A stretch of 64,000 bases of DNA, taken from contig CAVSCE010000008.1 in assembly GCA_963726375.1 (NCBI GenBank), positions 992,001-1,056,000 on the forward strand, given 5' to 3'. This document shows positions 37,377 to 48,915 of this stretch, in pieces. A program made the translations under genes and the position numbers. How positions within the stretch are numbered: position 1 is the first letter of the stretch; every line of letters starts with the position of its first letter. Source of the DNA: UTCFX2 sp963726375 (lineage in GTDB: Bacteria > Chloroflexota > Anaerolineae > Anaerolineales > UBA4823). Below the pieces are notes generated by a model. The model worked only from the letters and a program-made list of their open reading frames with translations, ran no database searches and had not been told where the DNA came from.

Positions 37377-38525
37377 ATGGAATTCGAACTCAATGCAGAG
37401 CAACGGATGTGGCGCGAGACAGTACACGATTTTTCCATGCGGGAATTGAAACCAATGGCCCGGAAGGTGGATGAAGAGGCGCAGTTCAACTGGCCAGCAG
37501 TCCGAAAAATGGGTCCCTTGGGGCTGCTGGGGTTAAACGTCCAAGAGGAGTATGGCGGGGCGGGGATCGATCCGATCAGCGCGGCTGTCGCAATCGAGGA
37601 AATCGGCTGGGGCTGCGGGAGCACCGGGCTTTCGATCGCGGCGCACAACGGGCTTGGCTGCGCTCCGATCGCCCTGTTCGGCACGACAGAGCAGAAGATA
37701 CGCTTCCTGCCTCCTGTCGTTTCCGGGCGCGGCGGGCTGGCGGCGCTTGCGCTGACCGAACCCGGGGCGGGTTCTGACCTCTCCGGGGGGGTCTCCACCC
37801 GGGCGACCATCCAGGGCGGAGAATGGGTGCTGAACGGCACAAAGGCCTGGTGCACAAACGCAGCGATCGCCGAGTACATCATCGTGCTGGCACGAACCAA
37901 TCCGGATGCCGGTGCGCATTCGCTCAGCATGTTCATCGTCCCTACCGACAGCAGCGGACTGCATATCGGGCCTGTCGAGAAAAAACTTGGGCTCAAAGGC
38001 TCGCCAACCAGTGGATTTACCCTGGAAGATGTACACCTGCCGATGGAGGCCTTGTTGGGATCGGAAGGACATGGGCTGGCGCAGACGCTGACCGTTCTGA
38101 GCGGAGGCAGAATCAGCATCGGGGCGCTGGCGGTCGGCCTGGCGCAGTCTGCATTCGAGGACTCCCGCACCTATGCCCGCCAGCGGGAGGCATTCGGACA
38201 TCCGATCGCAGAGCTCCAGGCAATCCAGTGGATGCTCGCAGACGCGGCGACAGAAATCAACGCAGCCCGGCTGATGGTTTATCAGGCCGCCTGGCGAAAG
38301 GGAGAGGGACTGCCTTATGGGCTGCAGGCCTCGATGGCGAAGCTGTTTGCCAGCGAGATGGCGGAACGGGTCTGCCGAAACGCGATCCAGATTCACGGCG
38401 GCTATGGCTACAGCCGGGATTACCCGGTCGAGCTGGCTTATCGGGATGCGCGCTTGATGACGATCGGTGAAGGGACGAGCGAGATCCAGCGGCTGGTCAT
38501 CGCCAGGGAGGTCCTGAAGAGCTAG
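37377..38525 (+). CDS. Acyl-CoA dehydrogenase
   Basis: 382 residues, intact FAD enzyme that introduces the alpha-beta double bond into an acyl-CoA and passes electrons to ETF. Motifs are LALTEPGAGSDLSG near residue 125 (flavin contacts), GTKAWCTNA near 160, RTYARQREAFG near 263, QIHGGYGYSRDYPVE near 340 and GEGTSEIQRLVIAREVL at the end, with the Glu there as the likely catalytic base of short/medium-chain enzymes. GGAGG precedes the ATG. It lies 35 bases after the glycosidase gene but functionally stands alone. Confidence 0.92.
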   Translation: MEFELNAEQRMWRETVHDFSMRELKPMARKVDEEAQFNWPAVRKMGPLGLLGLNVQEEYGGAGIDPISAAVAIEEIGWGCGSTGLSIAAHNGLGCAPIALFGTTEQKIRFLPPVVSGRGGLAALALTEPGAGSDLSGGVSTRATIQGGEWVLNGTKAWCTNAAIAEYIIVLARTNPDAGAHSLSMFIVPTDSSGLHIGPVEKKLGLKGSPTSGFTLEDVHLPMEALLGSEGHGLAQTLTVLSGGRISIGALAVGLAQSAFEDSRTYARQREAFGHPIAELQAIQWMLADAATEINAARLMVYQAAWRKGEGLPYGLQASMAKLFASEMAERVCRNAIQIHGGYGYSRDYPVELAYRDARLMTIGEGTSEIQRLVIAREVLKS

Positions 38526-38570
38526 GGTGAGGTCGATTTCGCCAATTTTCTTCTGGCGGCATCTGTTTTC

Positions 38571-39068
38571 TCAGTGACCGCGTTCTGCTTCGGGATCCTC
38601 CCGCAGAAGCTGGGCAGCGTGCGGCAGCACCGAGGCGATCACATCCAGGTTTTCGACGGCGCCTTTCGGGCTACCTGGAAGGTTGACGATCAGCGTCCGT
38701 TTGCGAATCCCGGCCGCAGCCCGTGAGAGCATCGCATGCGGGGTGAGCTGCTGACTGGCGGCGCGCATTGCCTCTGCCAGCCCGGGCGCCTGCCGGTCTA
38801 TGATTAGCAGGGTCGCTTCGGGTGTGATATCCCTCGGAGCAAAACCCGTCCCACCCGTGGTCAGGATCAGGTCCAGGTCTCCCCGGTCAGCCCATTTTGC
38901 CAGCAGGTCGGCTACTTCTTCCATCTCATCCGGCAGGATCGCAGCCACAGCGACCTCCCAATTGCGGGAGGCTGCAGCCTGCCGCAGGGCGGGTCCGGAA
39001 AGATCGAGGCGCTCGCCGCGCGCTGACCGATCCGAGACCGTCAGGATGCCGACCCGCAAGCTCATCAT
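38571..39068 (-). CDS. MogA/MoaB-type molybdopterin biosynthesis protein
   Basis: About 165 residues from ATG 39068 (GGGAGAAG upstream). It binds molybdopterin and adenylylates it, or acts as the related MoaB. Motifs are VGILTVSDRSARGER near residue 4, LILTTGGTGFAPRDITPEAT near 68 (metal/MPT-binding loop), AGIRKRTLIVNLPGSPKGAVENL near 120. Last gene of a minus-strand run PHP-AlbA, GNAT, MogA. It would support molybdenum enzymes, none of which is in the window. Confidence 0.9.
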   Translation of the reverse strand: MMSLRVGILTVSDRSARGERLDLSGPALRQAAASRNWEVAVAAILPDEMEEVADLLAKWADRGDLDLILTTGGTGFAPRDITPEATLLIIDRQAPGLAEAMRAASQQLTPHAMLSRAAAGIRKRTLIVNLPGSPKGAVENLDVIASVLPHAAQLLREDPEAERGH

Positions 39069-39087
39069 GCTGCCATCTTCTCCCATT

Positions 39088-39570
39088 TCATAAGTCTTTT
39101 CCGTAAGTGTACAGGTTCATCTGCTCCCAGCCGTGGTCTTCATAAAAGCGGATCGCTTCGGCGTTGTCCAGCGTGACCAGCAGGTAATAACGGATGCAGC
39201 CTTTTTCCCGCAGGCGTCGCTCCAGCTCGTCGACCAGCCTGGAGGCGATCCCCCTGCGGCGGTATTCTGCTTTTACCGCCAGGTGGTACATCATCCCGCG
39301 CCGGCCGTCGAAACCGCCCAGGACGGAGCCGATGATCTCGCCTTCGCTTTCAGCGACCAGGAAGAGGTCGGGGTCGCGCTGAAGCTTCTTCAGGATCTCC
39401 TCCGGCTGATCCGAGCGGCGGACATGGATGCCCGGTCCGGCCGAGTTCCACAGCTCGATGACCGGCGGGTAATCCTGCGGGTAACAAAACTCGCGGATCT
39501 GGACTTCTGGTTCGGCTTCGAGAGGCTCGCTGACCACGGGTGGCTGCCTTGGGGATGGATTCGAGCGCAT
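39088..39570 (-). CDS. GNAT N-acetyltransferase
   Basis: 160 residues, intact. The acetyl-CoA binding segment HLAVKAEYRRRGIASRLVDELERRL lies near residues 97-120, with the C-terminal AIRFYEDHGWEQMNLYTYG typical of RimI-like enzymes. Substrate unknown. It starts 23 bases after the PHP-AlbA gene, and its stop lies about 19 bases before the MogA start. Confidence 0.85.
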   Translation of the reverse strand: MRSNPSPRQPPVVSEPLEAEPEVQIREFCYPQDYPPVIELWNSAGPGIHVRRSDQPEEILKKLQRDPDLFLVAESEGEIIGSVLGGFDGRRGMMYHLAVKAEYRRRGIASRLVDELERRLREKGCIRYYLLVTLDNAEAIRFYEDHGWEQMNLYTYGKDL

Positions 39571-39593
39571 TCGCGCAGATCTATCCCGGTGGT

Positions 39594-41331
39594 TTATTCC
39601 TCTTCCTGGCCGACGAGCCGCTTCCAGACGCCGTGGATACCGTCATCGGTGACGCCAAAATAATAGTGGATCTGGCTGCCCGAGCGGTCGACCATGTCGT
39701 AGCGGCTGCCCCTACCCTGTTTCTGACGGTTGACAAGACCGTAGTTGCCCTGCCATTGGATCTCGGCATGCGATATCTTTGGTGAGCTTGTCAAATGCGG
39801 TGATGGCGTAATGCCAGAGCCGGCGGGCGGATTTCAGGGTGACGTTTTTGACGACATTGCCATTGCGCAGGTCGCGCATGGTGTAAGAGCGCTCGTCGCC
39901 GCGCTCTCCACCCCGATCACTTCGACGCCGGTGCGCGGGGCGGTATCCGACGTCGCGGCTTCGATGACGGGCGCCGGGGCTGCCGCAGCCGCCGCTTCAG
40001 CGGACGGGTCCGGCCTGGTTCTCCAGGCGCTCGCCGACCTGCGAGCCATGGCTGCGCAGCACCAGTCCGACGATCTCGTCCCGGACGGCCAGCACGGTCT
40101 CCGCTTCGGAGCGGACGTAGATTTTATTGTCGTCCACGGCATAAGGCGGGTCGATGCCGCGCGGCACTGAGGCGACGATGATCTTCTTCCCGCCGGTCTC
40201 GTGGATATCCAGCGAGCACTGGAGCGGGCGGGCTGATCCGGTTGCTGATCTCTTTCTCGAGCTGGTGAGAGCGATGAGCTCGACATCCTGGGACGCCGAC
40301 GACCGGCTTCTTTGGAGTCGTCGGTGATCCCGATGAAGAGCGTGCCGCCGTTGGTGTTGGCCAGGGCGCAGACATCGGCGATGATGGCGTAGCGCTTTCC
40401 GCCGCGCACGGTCATGCTCTCGTGGAAATCCTGGATGATGTTCGACGCCTTCTTCCTGGGCGGAGCGGATGAAATCAAAGACCGGCTCGGCGGACATGCG
40501 GTGCGGGCGGGTGCGGGCAAAGTCGTTGCTCACGAAGAGCTCGCGCAGCGCTTCAAAGCTGACTTCTGGCAGCAGCACGTCGGTAGTGCGGTCGCCGACG
40601 CCCAGGTTTTTCTTGCGGAACGGGTCGGCGGTCAGGCGGTGGGAGTCCGAGCCCTGGATGCAGTGCATCCGGCGGGGGTATTCGGGCTTGGTGCCGTTGA
40701 AGAAAGCCGCGGTGCTGCGGTTGCCCTTGTTTTCCAGGTCGGTGACTTCGAGGGCGTGCAGGTGCGGGTCCTGCGTGTAGGCGATCTTGGTCTGACCGCC
40801 GATTGGGAAACCGCGCATCGCCACGCCGTTGCTCGAGTTGGCGTGGGCGGCGATCACCAATCCGCCCGGCCTCGTCGATCAAGCGGTAGGCGGTCAGCAC
40901 ATCCGTGGAAGCCCCGATCGTCGCCGAACCGTCATCAAGTAGATCAGGGGGGATATCCAGGTCGAGCAGCAGGTGCTCGATCTCGCGCACGGGTTTATCT
41001 GGGCGGGAAAATGCCCAGGATGTGGAACCCAAACGTGGCGGTGAATTCAAATCCTGGCAAGACCAGGATTTTATCCAACAACCGGCGGTATTCCGCCAGG
41101 CGAGCTTTTTCCTCCGGCAGAATGCGTTTCAGCTTTTCGAGCAGCTCGAGCTGTTCGATTTCTTCCTGCATCCTTCGATATCCTGCGACTGTATTGTGGT
41201 CGGTGAAGGCGATCATCTCCAGCCCGCGCAGCTTCGGCGCGATGCAGGATGTCGAGGAAGGTGACGTCTGCCTGCTGAAATCGCTGGAGGCAGGCGTGTG
41301 TAGATGCAGATTCTATCGTATACCACTGCAT
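39594..41331 (-). CDS. PHP phosphoesterase fused to an AlbA_2 (Schlafen-like) domain, many frameshifts
   Basis: About 580 residues when restored. The N-terminal PHP domain shows LHLHTPASSDF in one frame near 41300, then MIAFTDHNTVAGY near 41215, VLPGFEFTATFGFHILGIFP near 41050, VIAAHANSSNG near 40855 and CIQGSDSHRLTADP near 40665: the HxH, DHN, H and DxH metal set. The second half has FHESMTVRGGKRYAIIADVCALANTNGGTLFIGITDD, the core of AlbA_2 domains, then GKKIIVASVPRG and IYVRSEAETV. The tail ends KRLVGQEEE. At least seven frame breaks lie between 41310 and 39800. Possibly nucleic-acid directed; function unknown. Confidence 0.65.
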
Positions 41332-41371
41332 GGATGTACGACCTTGTTTCTTTCCCACTGTTCACTCTCGA

Positions 41372-41741
41372 TCAAGACCGCTTTGCAGCGATCAAATTTC
41401 TAATGGACCGGGTCAATTCGTCCGGCATATAAGGTTTCAGGATAAATGCGTCTGCGCCTGCGTCCTGGCAGCGCTCCCCGTAATCCGTACCAGAGGAGAT
41501 GACCACCCCGGTATGCTTCAGCAGATTGTCCGCCCGGACAGCAGCCAGCAGATCGAAACCGTTGAAGCGGCGCAGGTTCACGTCCAGCACGATCACCGCC
41601 GGCCTTTCGATCCGGATCATCTCAAGCACCTGCCCGATATCGTCGTCTGCCTTGTGCAGGACCGTTTCGAAGCCTTCCAATTGCAGGAAGGTCTGAAGCA
41701 GGGTGCGCATTGCCAGGTCATCTTCGACCAGCAGGATCTTT

Positions 41742-41749
<8 letters not shown>
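41372..41749 (-). CDS. Stand-alone receiver-domain response regulator
   Basis: 125 residues, intact. Acidic pair in LLVEDD near residue 8, phospho-acceptor Asp in AVIVLDVNLRRFNGFD near 55, Ser/Thr in VVISSGTD near 85 and Lys in AFILKPYMPDEL near 106. No output domain. Its ATG overlaps the Lon stop by eight bases, so it is translationally coupled to Lon. Confidence 0.87.
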
Positions 41750-44342
<2,593 letters not shown>

Positions 44343-44363
44343 TCGGTATCCTAAGGTAAGATT

Positions 44364-44780
44364 TCATTCGCCGATGACGATCTGGCGCGGCCGGGCTTTC
44401 GGGAGAGTGATCAGCAGAAAGCCTTCCTTGTAGACCGCCTGAACACCTTCCGGCTCGATCTGGTGAGGGAGCTCGAGGGCGAAGGCGAACTCGCCGAAGC
44501 GGATCTCCATCTGGTGGAAGGCCCGCCGCTCGGCCGGGTCCTGGCGCGCACCGCGGATCGTCAGCTCGCGCCCGTTGAGCTCGATCGTGAAGTCCTCTTC
44601 GCGCATCCCGGCGATCTCGACCCGCACGAAGAGGGTCTCGTCGGTCTCGAAGACGTCGGTGGGGGGGCGCCAGGAGGGCGAGCGCATCAGGATGCGCCAG
44701 TGGTAGCCGGGTGATTCGCCGGTGTCGACCTCCGCGAATTTATCGGCTTCAGATTTTGGGACTGCGTCCATCATTTCCAT
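44364..44780 (-). CDS. Small heat shock protein, Hsp20/alpha-crystallin family
   Basis: 138 residues, intact. ATP-independent holdase chaperone. The alpha-crystallin domain covers residues about 37-138: WRPPTDVFETDETLFVRVEIAGMREEDFTIEL, LTIRGARQDPAE, FGEFAFALELP and the C-terminal GFLLITLPKA. A TGGAGC ribosome site precedes the ATG. It is 22 bases upstream of Lon, so refolding and degradation functions are probably cotranscribed. No CIRCE-like repeat is seen upstream; a tRNA gene lies there instead. Confidence 0.92.
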   Translation of the reverse strand: MEMMDAVPKSEADKFAEVDTGESPGYHWRILMRSPSWRPPTDVFETDETLFVRVEIAGMREEDFTIELNGRELTIRGARQDPAERRAFHQMEIRFGEFAFALELPHQIEPEGVQAVYKEGFLLITLPKARPRQIVIGE

Positions 44781-44814
44781 GCTCCAGGGTGGGGATCCTT
44801 GGCAAGAATTCAGG

Positions 44815-44887
44815 CGCCCCTGGCGGGACTCGAACCCACAACCAACAGCTTAGAAGGCTGCTGCTCTGTCCTTTGAGCTACAGGGGC
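44815..44887 (-). tRNA. tRNA-Arg (anticodon TCT)
   Basis: Cloverleaf on the minus strand: acceptor GCCCCTG pairing with CAGGGGC, D arm GCTC/GAGC, anticodon loop CTTCTAA (anticodon TCT), T arm GTGGG-TTCGAGT-CCCGC, discriminator G. The CCA end is not encoded. Confidence 0.95.
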
Positions 44888-45005
44888 GGATTTCCTTTCA
44901 CGGGAGTAATTATATACTAAAAAGAGGAAGTGCAAACCTGAAGGGTCATGAGACAGGGAGATAACATGTCGACCGAAAAATGGATTTCTCCCACCATTCT
45001 TATCG

Positions 45006-45011
45006 TATAAT
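45006..45011 (+). promoter_or_regulatory. Candidate -10 box for the DUF3592 gene
   Basis: TATAAT 35 bases before ATG 45047. No strong -35 is visible. Confidence 0.4.
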
Positions 45012-45046
45012 CCTCCTATCCTCCTCTCTTCAAGGAAAAGTGGGCA

Positions 45047-45511
45047 ATGCTCAATACTTCACTCCTCATCACGATCGCTGCAATTGTTGTCGGGCTGTGG
45101 TTCGTCTTCCTCGCTGTCCGCCAGTCCCGCATGGCAAAAGAAGCCCAGGAAACCTGGGTGAAGACCACCGGGGTCATGCTGGATTCGGGGCTGACACGCC
45201 AACCCAGGCAGAGTTCAAAAGGCTCTGCTTCGACGAAATATGCACTGCGCCTCAGCTACCAGTACTCGGTGGTCGGATCAAGCTACACCGGCGAGCGGCT
45301 CGGGTTTGGCAAGGAGAACTACAGCATCAGCAAGGCGGAAAAGATCATCGCCGCATACCCGAAGGATGGGAAGGTGAGCGTCTTCTACGACCCGGACGAT
45401 CCGTCCAAGGCGGTGCTGGAGACGAAAGCGTATGGAGTAGGACCTAACCTTGCCCTGGGGATCATCTTCCTGGTCCTCGGGGCGCTGGCTTTTTGGATTT
45501 TGCCGCGCTAA
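45047..45511 (+). CDS. DUF3592 membrane protein
   Basis: 154 residues. An N-terminal transmembrane helix (residues 4-24), a soluble beta-rich middle with YALRLSYQYSVVGSSYTGERLGFG and KVSVFYDPDDPSKAVLE, and a C-terminal helix (GPNLALGIIFLVLGALAFWIL). This is the DUF3592 layout, a family of unknown function that displays one domain on a membrane face. Converges on a GNAT gene. Confidence 0.8.
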   Translation: MLNTSLLITIAAIVVGLWFVFLAVRQSRMAKEAQETWVKTTGVMLDSGLTRQPRQSSKGSASTKYALRLSYQYSVVGSSYTGERLGFGKENYSISKAEKIIAAYPKDGKVSVFYDPDDPSKAVLETKAYGVGPNLALGIIFLVLGALAFWILPR

Positions 45512-45525
45512 AGGAAAGGGGCCGC

Positions 45526-45996
45526 TCAACCGAGCGGGAGCTTCAGCACCAGCTCGTTCCCCAGGTACTCGCCGGTGGAGACGAAGCCCAGCTTTTCGTA
45601 GAATTCTTTGGGGCCGCCGGCAATCGTCTCGCAGCTCACGCTCAGCTCGCTGGCGTTCGGCCGAGTCCTGACGTACTCGACCAGCCTGCGGATCGCCAGG
45701 GCGCCGTAGCCGCGGCCCTGGTACGGCGCAGCGATCATCAGGCGCCACAGGAAGTACTCCGGTTTTTCGGCGTCGTCGAGCAGCATCAGGAATCCGACCG
45801 CGGCGCGGCCGGCGTAGATCGCCCGATACCAGGCCTTCTCTTCGAACAGCGCCTGAGCGAGCGACTGGGCGTTGGTGGCGACCATGAAGGTCTGCGGGTC
45901 GGTCAGCGTGTCGCTCAGGCGCAGGACGACGCGAGCGGTGTCTTTGGTGATCACGCGCAGCGTGACCTCGTCGTACGGGCCGAGGCGATTTGTCAT
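45526..45996 (-). CDS. GNAT N-acetyltransferase (Spt/diamine acetyltransferase-like)
   Basis: About 156 residues from ATG 45996; the longer upstream frame is judged spurious. The N-terminus has VTLRVITKDTARVVLRLSDTL and the acetyl-CoA loop is MIAAPYQGRGYGALAIRRLVEYV, with FYEKLGFVSTG near the end. The overall pattern is that of spermine/spermidine-type acetyltransferases. Last gene of the minus-strand cluster 45526-48376. Confidence 0.8.
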   Translation of the reverse strand: MTNRLGPYDEVTLRVITKDTARVVLRLSDTLTDPQTFMVATNAQSLAQALFEEKAWYRAIYAGRAAVGFLMLLDDAEKPEYFLWRLMIAAPYQGRGYGALAIRRLVEYVRTRPNASELSVSCETIAGGPKEFYEKLGFVSTGEYLGNELVLKLPLG

Positions 45997-46025
45997 GATT
46001 GGGGTCAGCGCTGCACCTGCCTGGA

Positions 46026-46283
46026 TCAGCGGCGTGAAGGATTCCCCAAAGCCTCCAGCTCCATCGCGATCAAGAAGAGGGCGACCTCCCACCAGTGGGG
46101 CTCCAGGCCAGGGTCGAAAGCCTGTTCAAGCAGCTGGCTCAGCCAGTAATCGAACCTGCCGCGGTGGGTTTCGGGCAGGGAGGCTCTAAGCGGTTCGTAA
46201 ACCTGGAAATAGCGCGCCAGGGCGGACTTCAGATCCGCGGGAATATCACCCCCTGCAATTTTTGATGTGAATTCTAAATCCAT
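46026..46283 (-). CDS. Small unknown protein
   Basis: 85 residues, helical, rich in Leu, Glu and Trp (ARYFQVYEPLRAS, FDYWLSQLLEQAFDPGLEPHWWEVALFLIAMELEA). No motif. It starts 23 bases after the 143-residue protein and ends 29 bases before the GNAT gene, so it is probably part of the same transcript. Confidence 0.55.
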   Translation of the reverse strand: MDLEFTSKIAGGDIPADLKSALARYFQVYEPLRASLPETHRGRFDYWLSQLLEQAFDPGLEPHWWEVALFLIAMELEALGNPSRR

Positions 46284-46306
46284 GAGGAATTTGTCCAGGA
46301 AGATCC

Positions 46307-46738
46307 TTACTCTAACACCGGGCGCAGACCTTTGTAAACGCGCGGTCCGGAGATCGTACGCAGGATGATCGTAGCATCACGGCCCAGCTCGTTCGCCAGG
46401 TCTTCGGGCGAGAGCGGTGAGTTGCCGTTTGCCAGGAACAGCCGGAAGACCGAGTCGACCAGCGTGTTCTGCTGTGAGAGGAAGGACTGCTGGCGAGCGC
46501 AGTGGGTGATCAGGATATTCTGCAGACCATCGACGCGCTGGACTTCGGCGGTCTCCGGGTCCACCCAGTCCACCTGGTCGAAGATGTCCACTTCGGCGAA
46601 GGCGACCTGGTGCTCGGGGCAAAGGTAATTGCGGAGGTAAACTCGCCAGTCGCGTTCGTTCTGGCTCCACCATTCGAAATCGATGTGGTAGCGTGTGTGG
46701 ATCGTGGGTTTTACCAGATAAATGCGCTTGATTTCCAA
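46307..46738 (-). CDS. Unknown protein with C-terminal helix-turn-helix-like segment
   Basis: 143 residues. Start TTG 46738 follows GGAGGG. The N-terminal part (IYLVKPTIHTRYHIDFEWWSQ, RDWRVYLRNYLCPEH) is mixed; the middle has FAEVDIFDQVDWVDPETAEV. The C-terminal 45 residues (SVFRLFLANGNSPLSPEDLANELG then RTISGPRVYKGLRPV) look like a winged helix. Position directly after the 531-residue protein suggests the two act together. Confidence 0.6.
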   Translation of the reverse strand: MEIKRIYLVKPTIHTRYHIDFEWWSQNERDWRVYLRNYLCPEHQVAFAEVDIFDQVDWVDPETAEVQRVDGLQNILITHCARQQSFLSQQNTLVDSVFRLFLANGNSPLSPEDLANELGRDATIILRTISGPRVYKGLRPVLE

Positions 46739-46792
46739 AGTTGGCCCTCCGATGAAGCTTTCTGGTCTAATCAGGCCTGAACAGCCCGGAGA

Positions 46793-48376
46793 TCAATCGA
46801 AATCCGTATCACTCAGACGATAGTGCATGTCGCCGACGTGGATGAACCACGGCCGGGAGGCAAGCAGTGCCATGATCGGGCCGGGCGGAACGCGGCGGGT
46901 GACGTTCAGGGCCGAGTACAGCTCGGTGAGGTGGACATGGCTCTGTGGGTTCAGCCGGGCCAGGTCTTTGACCGTGTTGACGACCAGTTTTTCAAACGGC
47001 TGCTGCTCTTTTTGCTGGTTCTGCCAGATCGGATCAAGCGCTTTTTTATCCGGGATTGCGACCGCCATCCGGTCGTCGAACGGGGCGGCGATGATCTGCT
47101 TCAGCATCGCGAAGACCGTGCCACCGTCCGAGCCGACCAGCAGCGTGCGCACCCATTCCCGGCTGGGGCGATGGTTGTCCACGAAGACAACGACCTCGCC
47201 GGGATTTTTGCCGCGCTTTACGTTGATGATGCTGCCGGGGATCACGCCGTGCAATTCGTACCAGCGCTCGAGACCGTAGACGAAGCGCTTCTCGCGCACC
47301 ACCCAGCCGGGGAATTTCTCGTGCGTCTCGCCATCCACCAACGTGAACAGCACCCGGGGGGCTTCGTATGCGGTTGGGAAGAGGTGCCGCGTCCGTGCGG
47401 TGAGCGGCAGGGTGCCCGAGCGCCAGTGCGGGAAAATCAGGCGGACCTCGATTTCATCCAGCCGCGGCGTTTTGGCTTTGAACGGTGAAAGCTCATCATC
47501 CAGACTCTGCTCCAGCTCGAGCATCTGATCGGTGAGCAGTGTGCGGTCGCCTTCGACCTCATGGCAGCGCAGGAAGATCGGCGGGTTGATCACCTCGGCG
47601 GGCTCCAGGCGCTGCAGGTACCAGAGCGTGTCGCCGGCAGGGCCGATCTCGTCGAAGCGGAGGTCCTCCTGAAGCGCCAGGTCCATCGAAAACTCCAGCA
47701 GTTTCGGGTTGACGTCGGAAGAGATCTCCACCTGGTCCAGGATCGCCTGGGTGGGAAGCGGCCCGCCTCCCGCCATGTCGAGCACGGCTTCGGCGATGTT
47801 CAGGTGTCCGAGGTTGATGTCGATCAGCAGGGCGCGCGGGAACCAGCGCCCGGCGATGCGCACGAAATCTGGGTTGGTGACCAGGTCCTCCTCGAGGGCG
47901 TCCAGCAGGTCATCGCTGTACATCCGGAGCACCGTTGCAAGGTCCAGGTGGTTTAAATCGTCCGAAAAGGTCGGCGGAGCGTTTAGTTTATGGTCGGCCA
48001 GACCCGCTGCAAACTCGCCCGGCGGGCTGTCCGGGAATTCGACCTGGATGACCTGGAAGTCGCCGATCTCAGGATTCAGCCCGGGGCGGACACCAGCAAC
48101 TTTCCCGTGCTTCCAATTCAACGCCGGGAAAATCAGGCTCTGGTCAACTTTAAAGGACAGCTTGGGTTGGTACAGGTCGCCGCCGGACATGCGCTGCTGT
48201 TCAATCTCGATTTTGCGGCGGCGGATGCGCTCTTTAACCAGCGCTTCGATCAGCTCTTGAGATGTTAAAGGGGTTTCAGTTTCCAGAAGGTAGTTGTAGA
48301 GGAATTCAATATCTTCGTCTTGAAGCTTGAAATTCTCCCAGTAGTCCTCGCCAATGGCGTGTGTGGCAATGCCCAT
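46793..48376 (-). CDS. Unknown 527-residue protein with possible winged-helix ends
   Basis: Start ATG 48376 follows GAGGTA. Residues about 15-50 (IEFLYNYLLETETPLTSQELIEALV) and the C-terminal 60 (LHLTELYSALNVTRRVPPGP-like, then LLASRPWFIHVGDMHYRL) both resemble HARE-HTH or winged-helix modules. The middle is acidic and largely beta (LPLTARTRHLFPTA, KFPGWVVREKRFVYGLERW, IPGSIINVKRGKNPGEVVVFVDN). No catalytic motif. The domain layout suggests a DNA- or RNA-polymerase-associated protein. Family not recognised; probably a Chloroflexi-specific conserved protein. Confidence 0.65.
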   Translation of the reverse strand: MGIATHAIGEDYWENFKLQDEDIEFLYNYLLETETPLTSQELIEALVKERIRRRKIEIEQQRMSGGDLYQPKLSFKVDQSLIFPALNWKHGKVAGVRPGLNPEIGDFQVIQVEFPDSPPGEFAAGLADHKLNAPPTFSDDLNHLDLATVLRMYSDDLLDALEEDLVTNPDFVRIAGRWFPRALLIDINLGHLNIAEAVLDMAGGGPLPTQAILDQVEISSDVNPKLLEFSMDLALQEDLRFDEIGPAGDTLWYLQRLEPAEVINPPIFLRCHEVEGDRTLLTDQMLELEQSLDDELSPFKAKTPRLDEIEVRLIFPHWRSGTLPLTARTRHLFPTAYEAPRVLFTLVDGETHEKFPGWVVREKRFVYGLERWYELHGVIPGSIINVKRGKNPGEVVVFVDNHRPSREWVRTLLVGSDGGTVFAMLKQIIAAPFDDRMAVAIPDKKALDPIWQNQQKEQQPFEKLVVNTVKDLARLNPQSHVHLTELYSALNVTRRVPPGPIMALLASRPWFIHVGDMHYRLSDTDFD

Positions 48377-48575
48377 AGAATACCTCAAATGATAGCGTCA
48401 GGCCTTGCCAGCACAGCAAAGCCCCCTTCCCCTGGTCTTTTTCCAGAGAGCAGGTGTTGTTTTTAGGAACGTGTCATATTATACTCTATGAATGATCGGT
48501 TTCAATTTGGTGGGCTGAAAACCGGTTGGTGCTGGTCGGCATTTATCATTTGCATGGACAAAGAAGGAGACTATT

Positions 48576-48863
48576 ATGAGCGAAGATCGTTGGGAAGTCG
48601 TCTATCACGCGAGCGGCGAGCTTGAGGCGGAACTGCTGCGCGGCGTCCTGGAAGCCCAGGAGATCCCCGTAGTGCTTTCTGAGGAAGGGATTGGCCGAGT
48701 CATGGGATTGACGGTTGGTCCGTCGGCGGTGGTGGATATGCTTGTGCCGGCTTCGTTGGTTGACCGCGCCGCTGAAATCCTGCATGATTATGAAAGCGGC
48801 GAGACGGCGGATTTTGACGAGCTGGATGCAGAAGACTCTGACCAGGCGCCTGACGAAGGCTGA
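48576..48863 (+). CDS. DUF2007 putative signal-transducing protein
   Basis: 95 residues. AAGGAGA precedes the ATG. The first 68 residues match the DUF2007 pattern: WEVVYHASGELEAELLRGVLEAQEIPVVLSEEG, then a hydrophobic GPSAVVDMLVPASLVDRAAEILHDY. This is a PII-like ferredoxin fold of unknown role. An acidic tail (DFDELDAEDSDQ) follows. Monocistronic. Confidence 0.82.
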   Translation: MSEDRWEVVYHASGELEAELLRGVLEAQEIPVVLSEEGIGRVMGLTVGPSAVVDMLVPASLVDRAAEILHDYESGETADFDELDAEDSDQAPDEG

Positions 48864-48915
48864 TCTTTCAAGAAACAGTTCGGCTGTCCTCCGCCTAACA
48901 CGCTCTGGATTTGAT

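Noticed and set aside
37533..38396. Minus-strand frames opposite the acyl-CoA dehydrogenase
   Set aside because: The plus-strand gene is complete with all family motifs; the opposite frames show none.
38571..41331. Defence island around the AlbA_2 protein
   Set aside because: Neighbours are housekeeping genes (MogA, GNAT, Lon, Hsp20), and no restriction, toxin or phage genes are present.
40414..41403. Long plus-strand open frame (329 codons) opposite the PHP-AlbA gene
   Set aside because: No motif and arginine/glycine-rich composition; the minus strand carries PHP and AlbA motifs in order.
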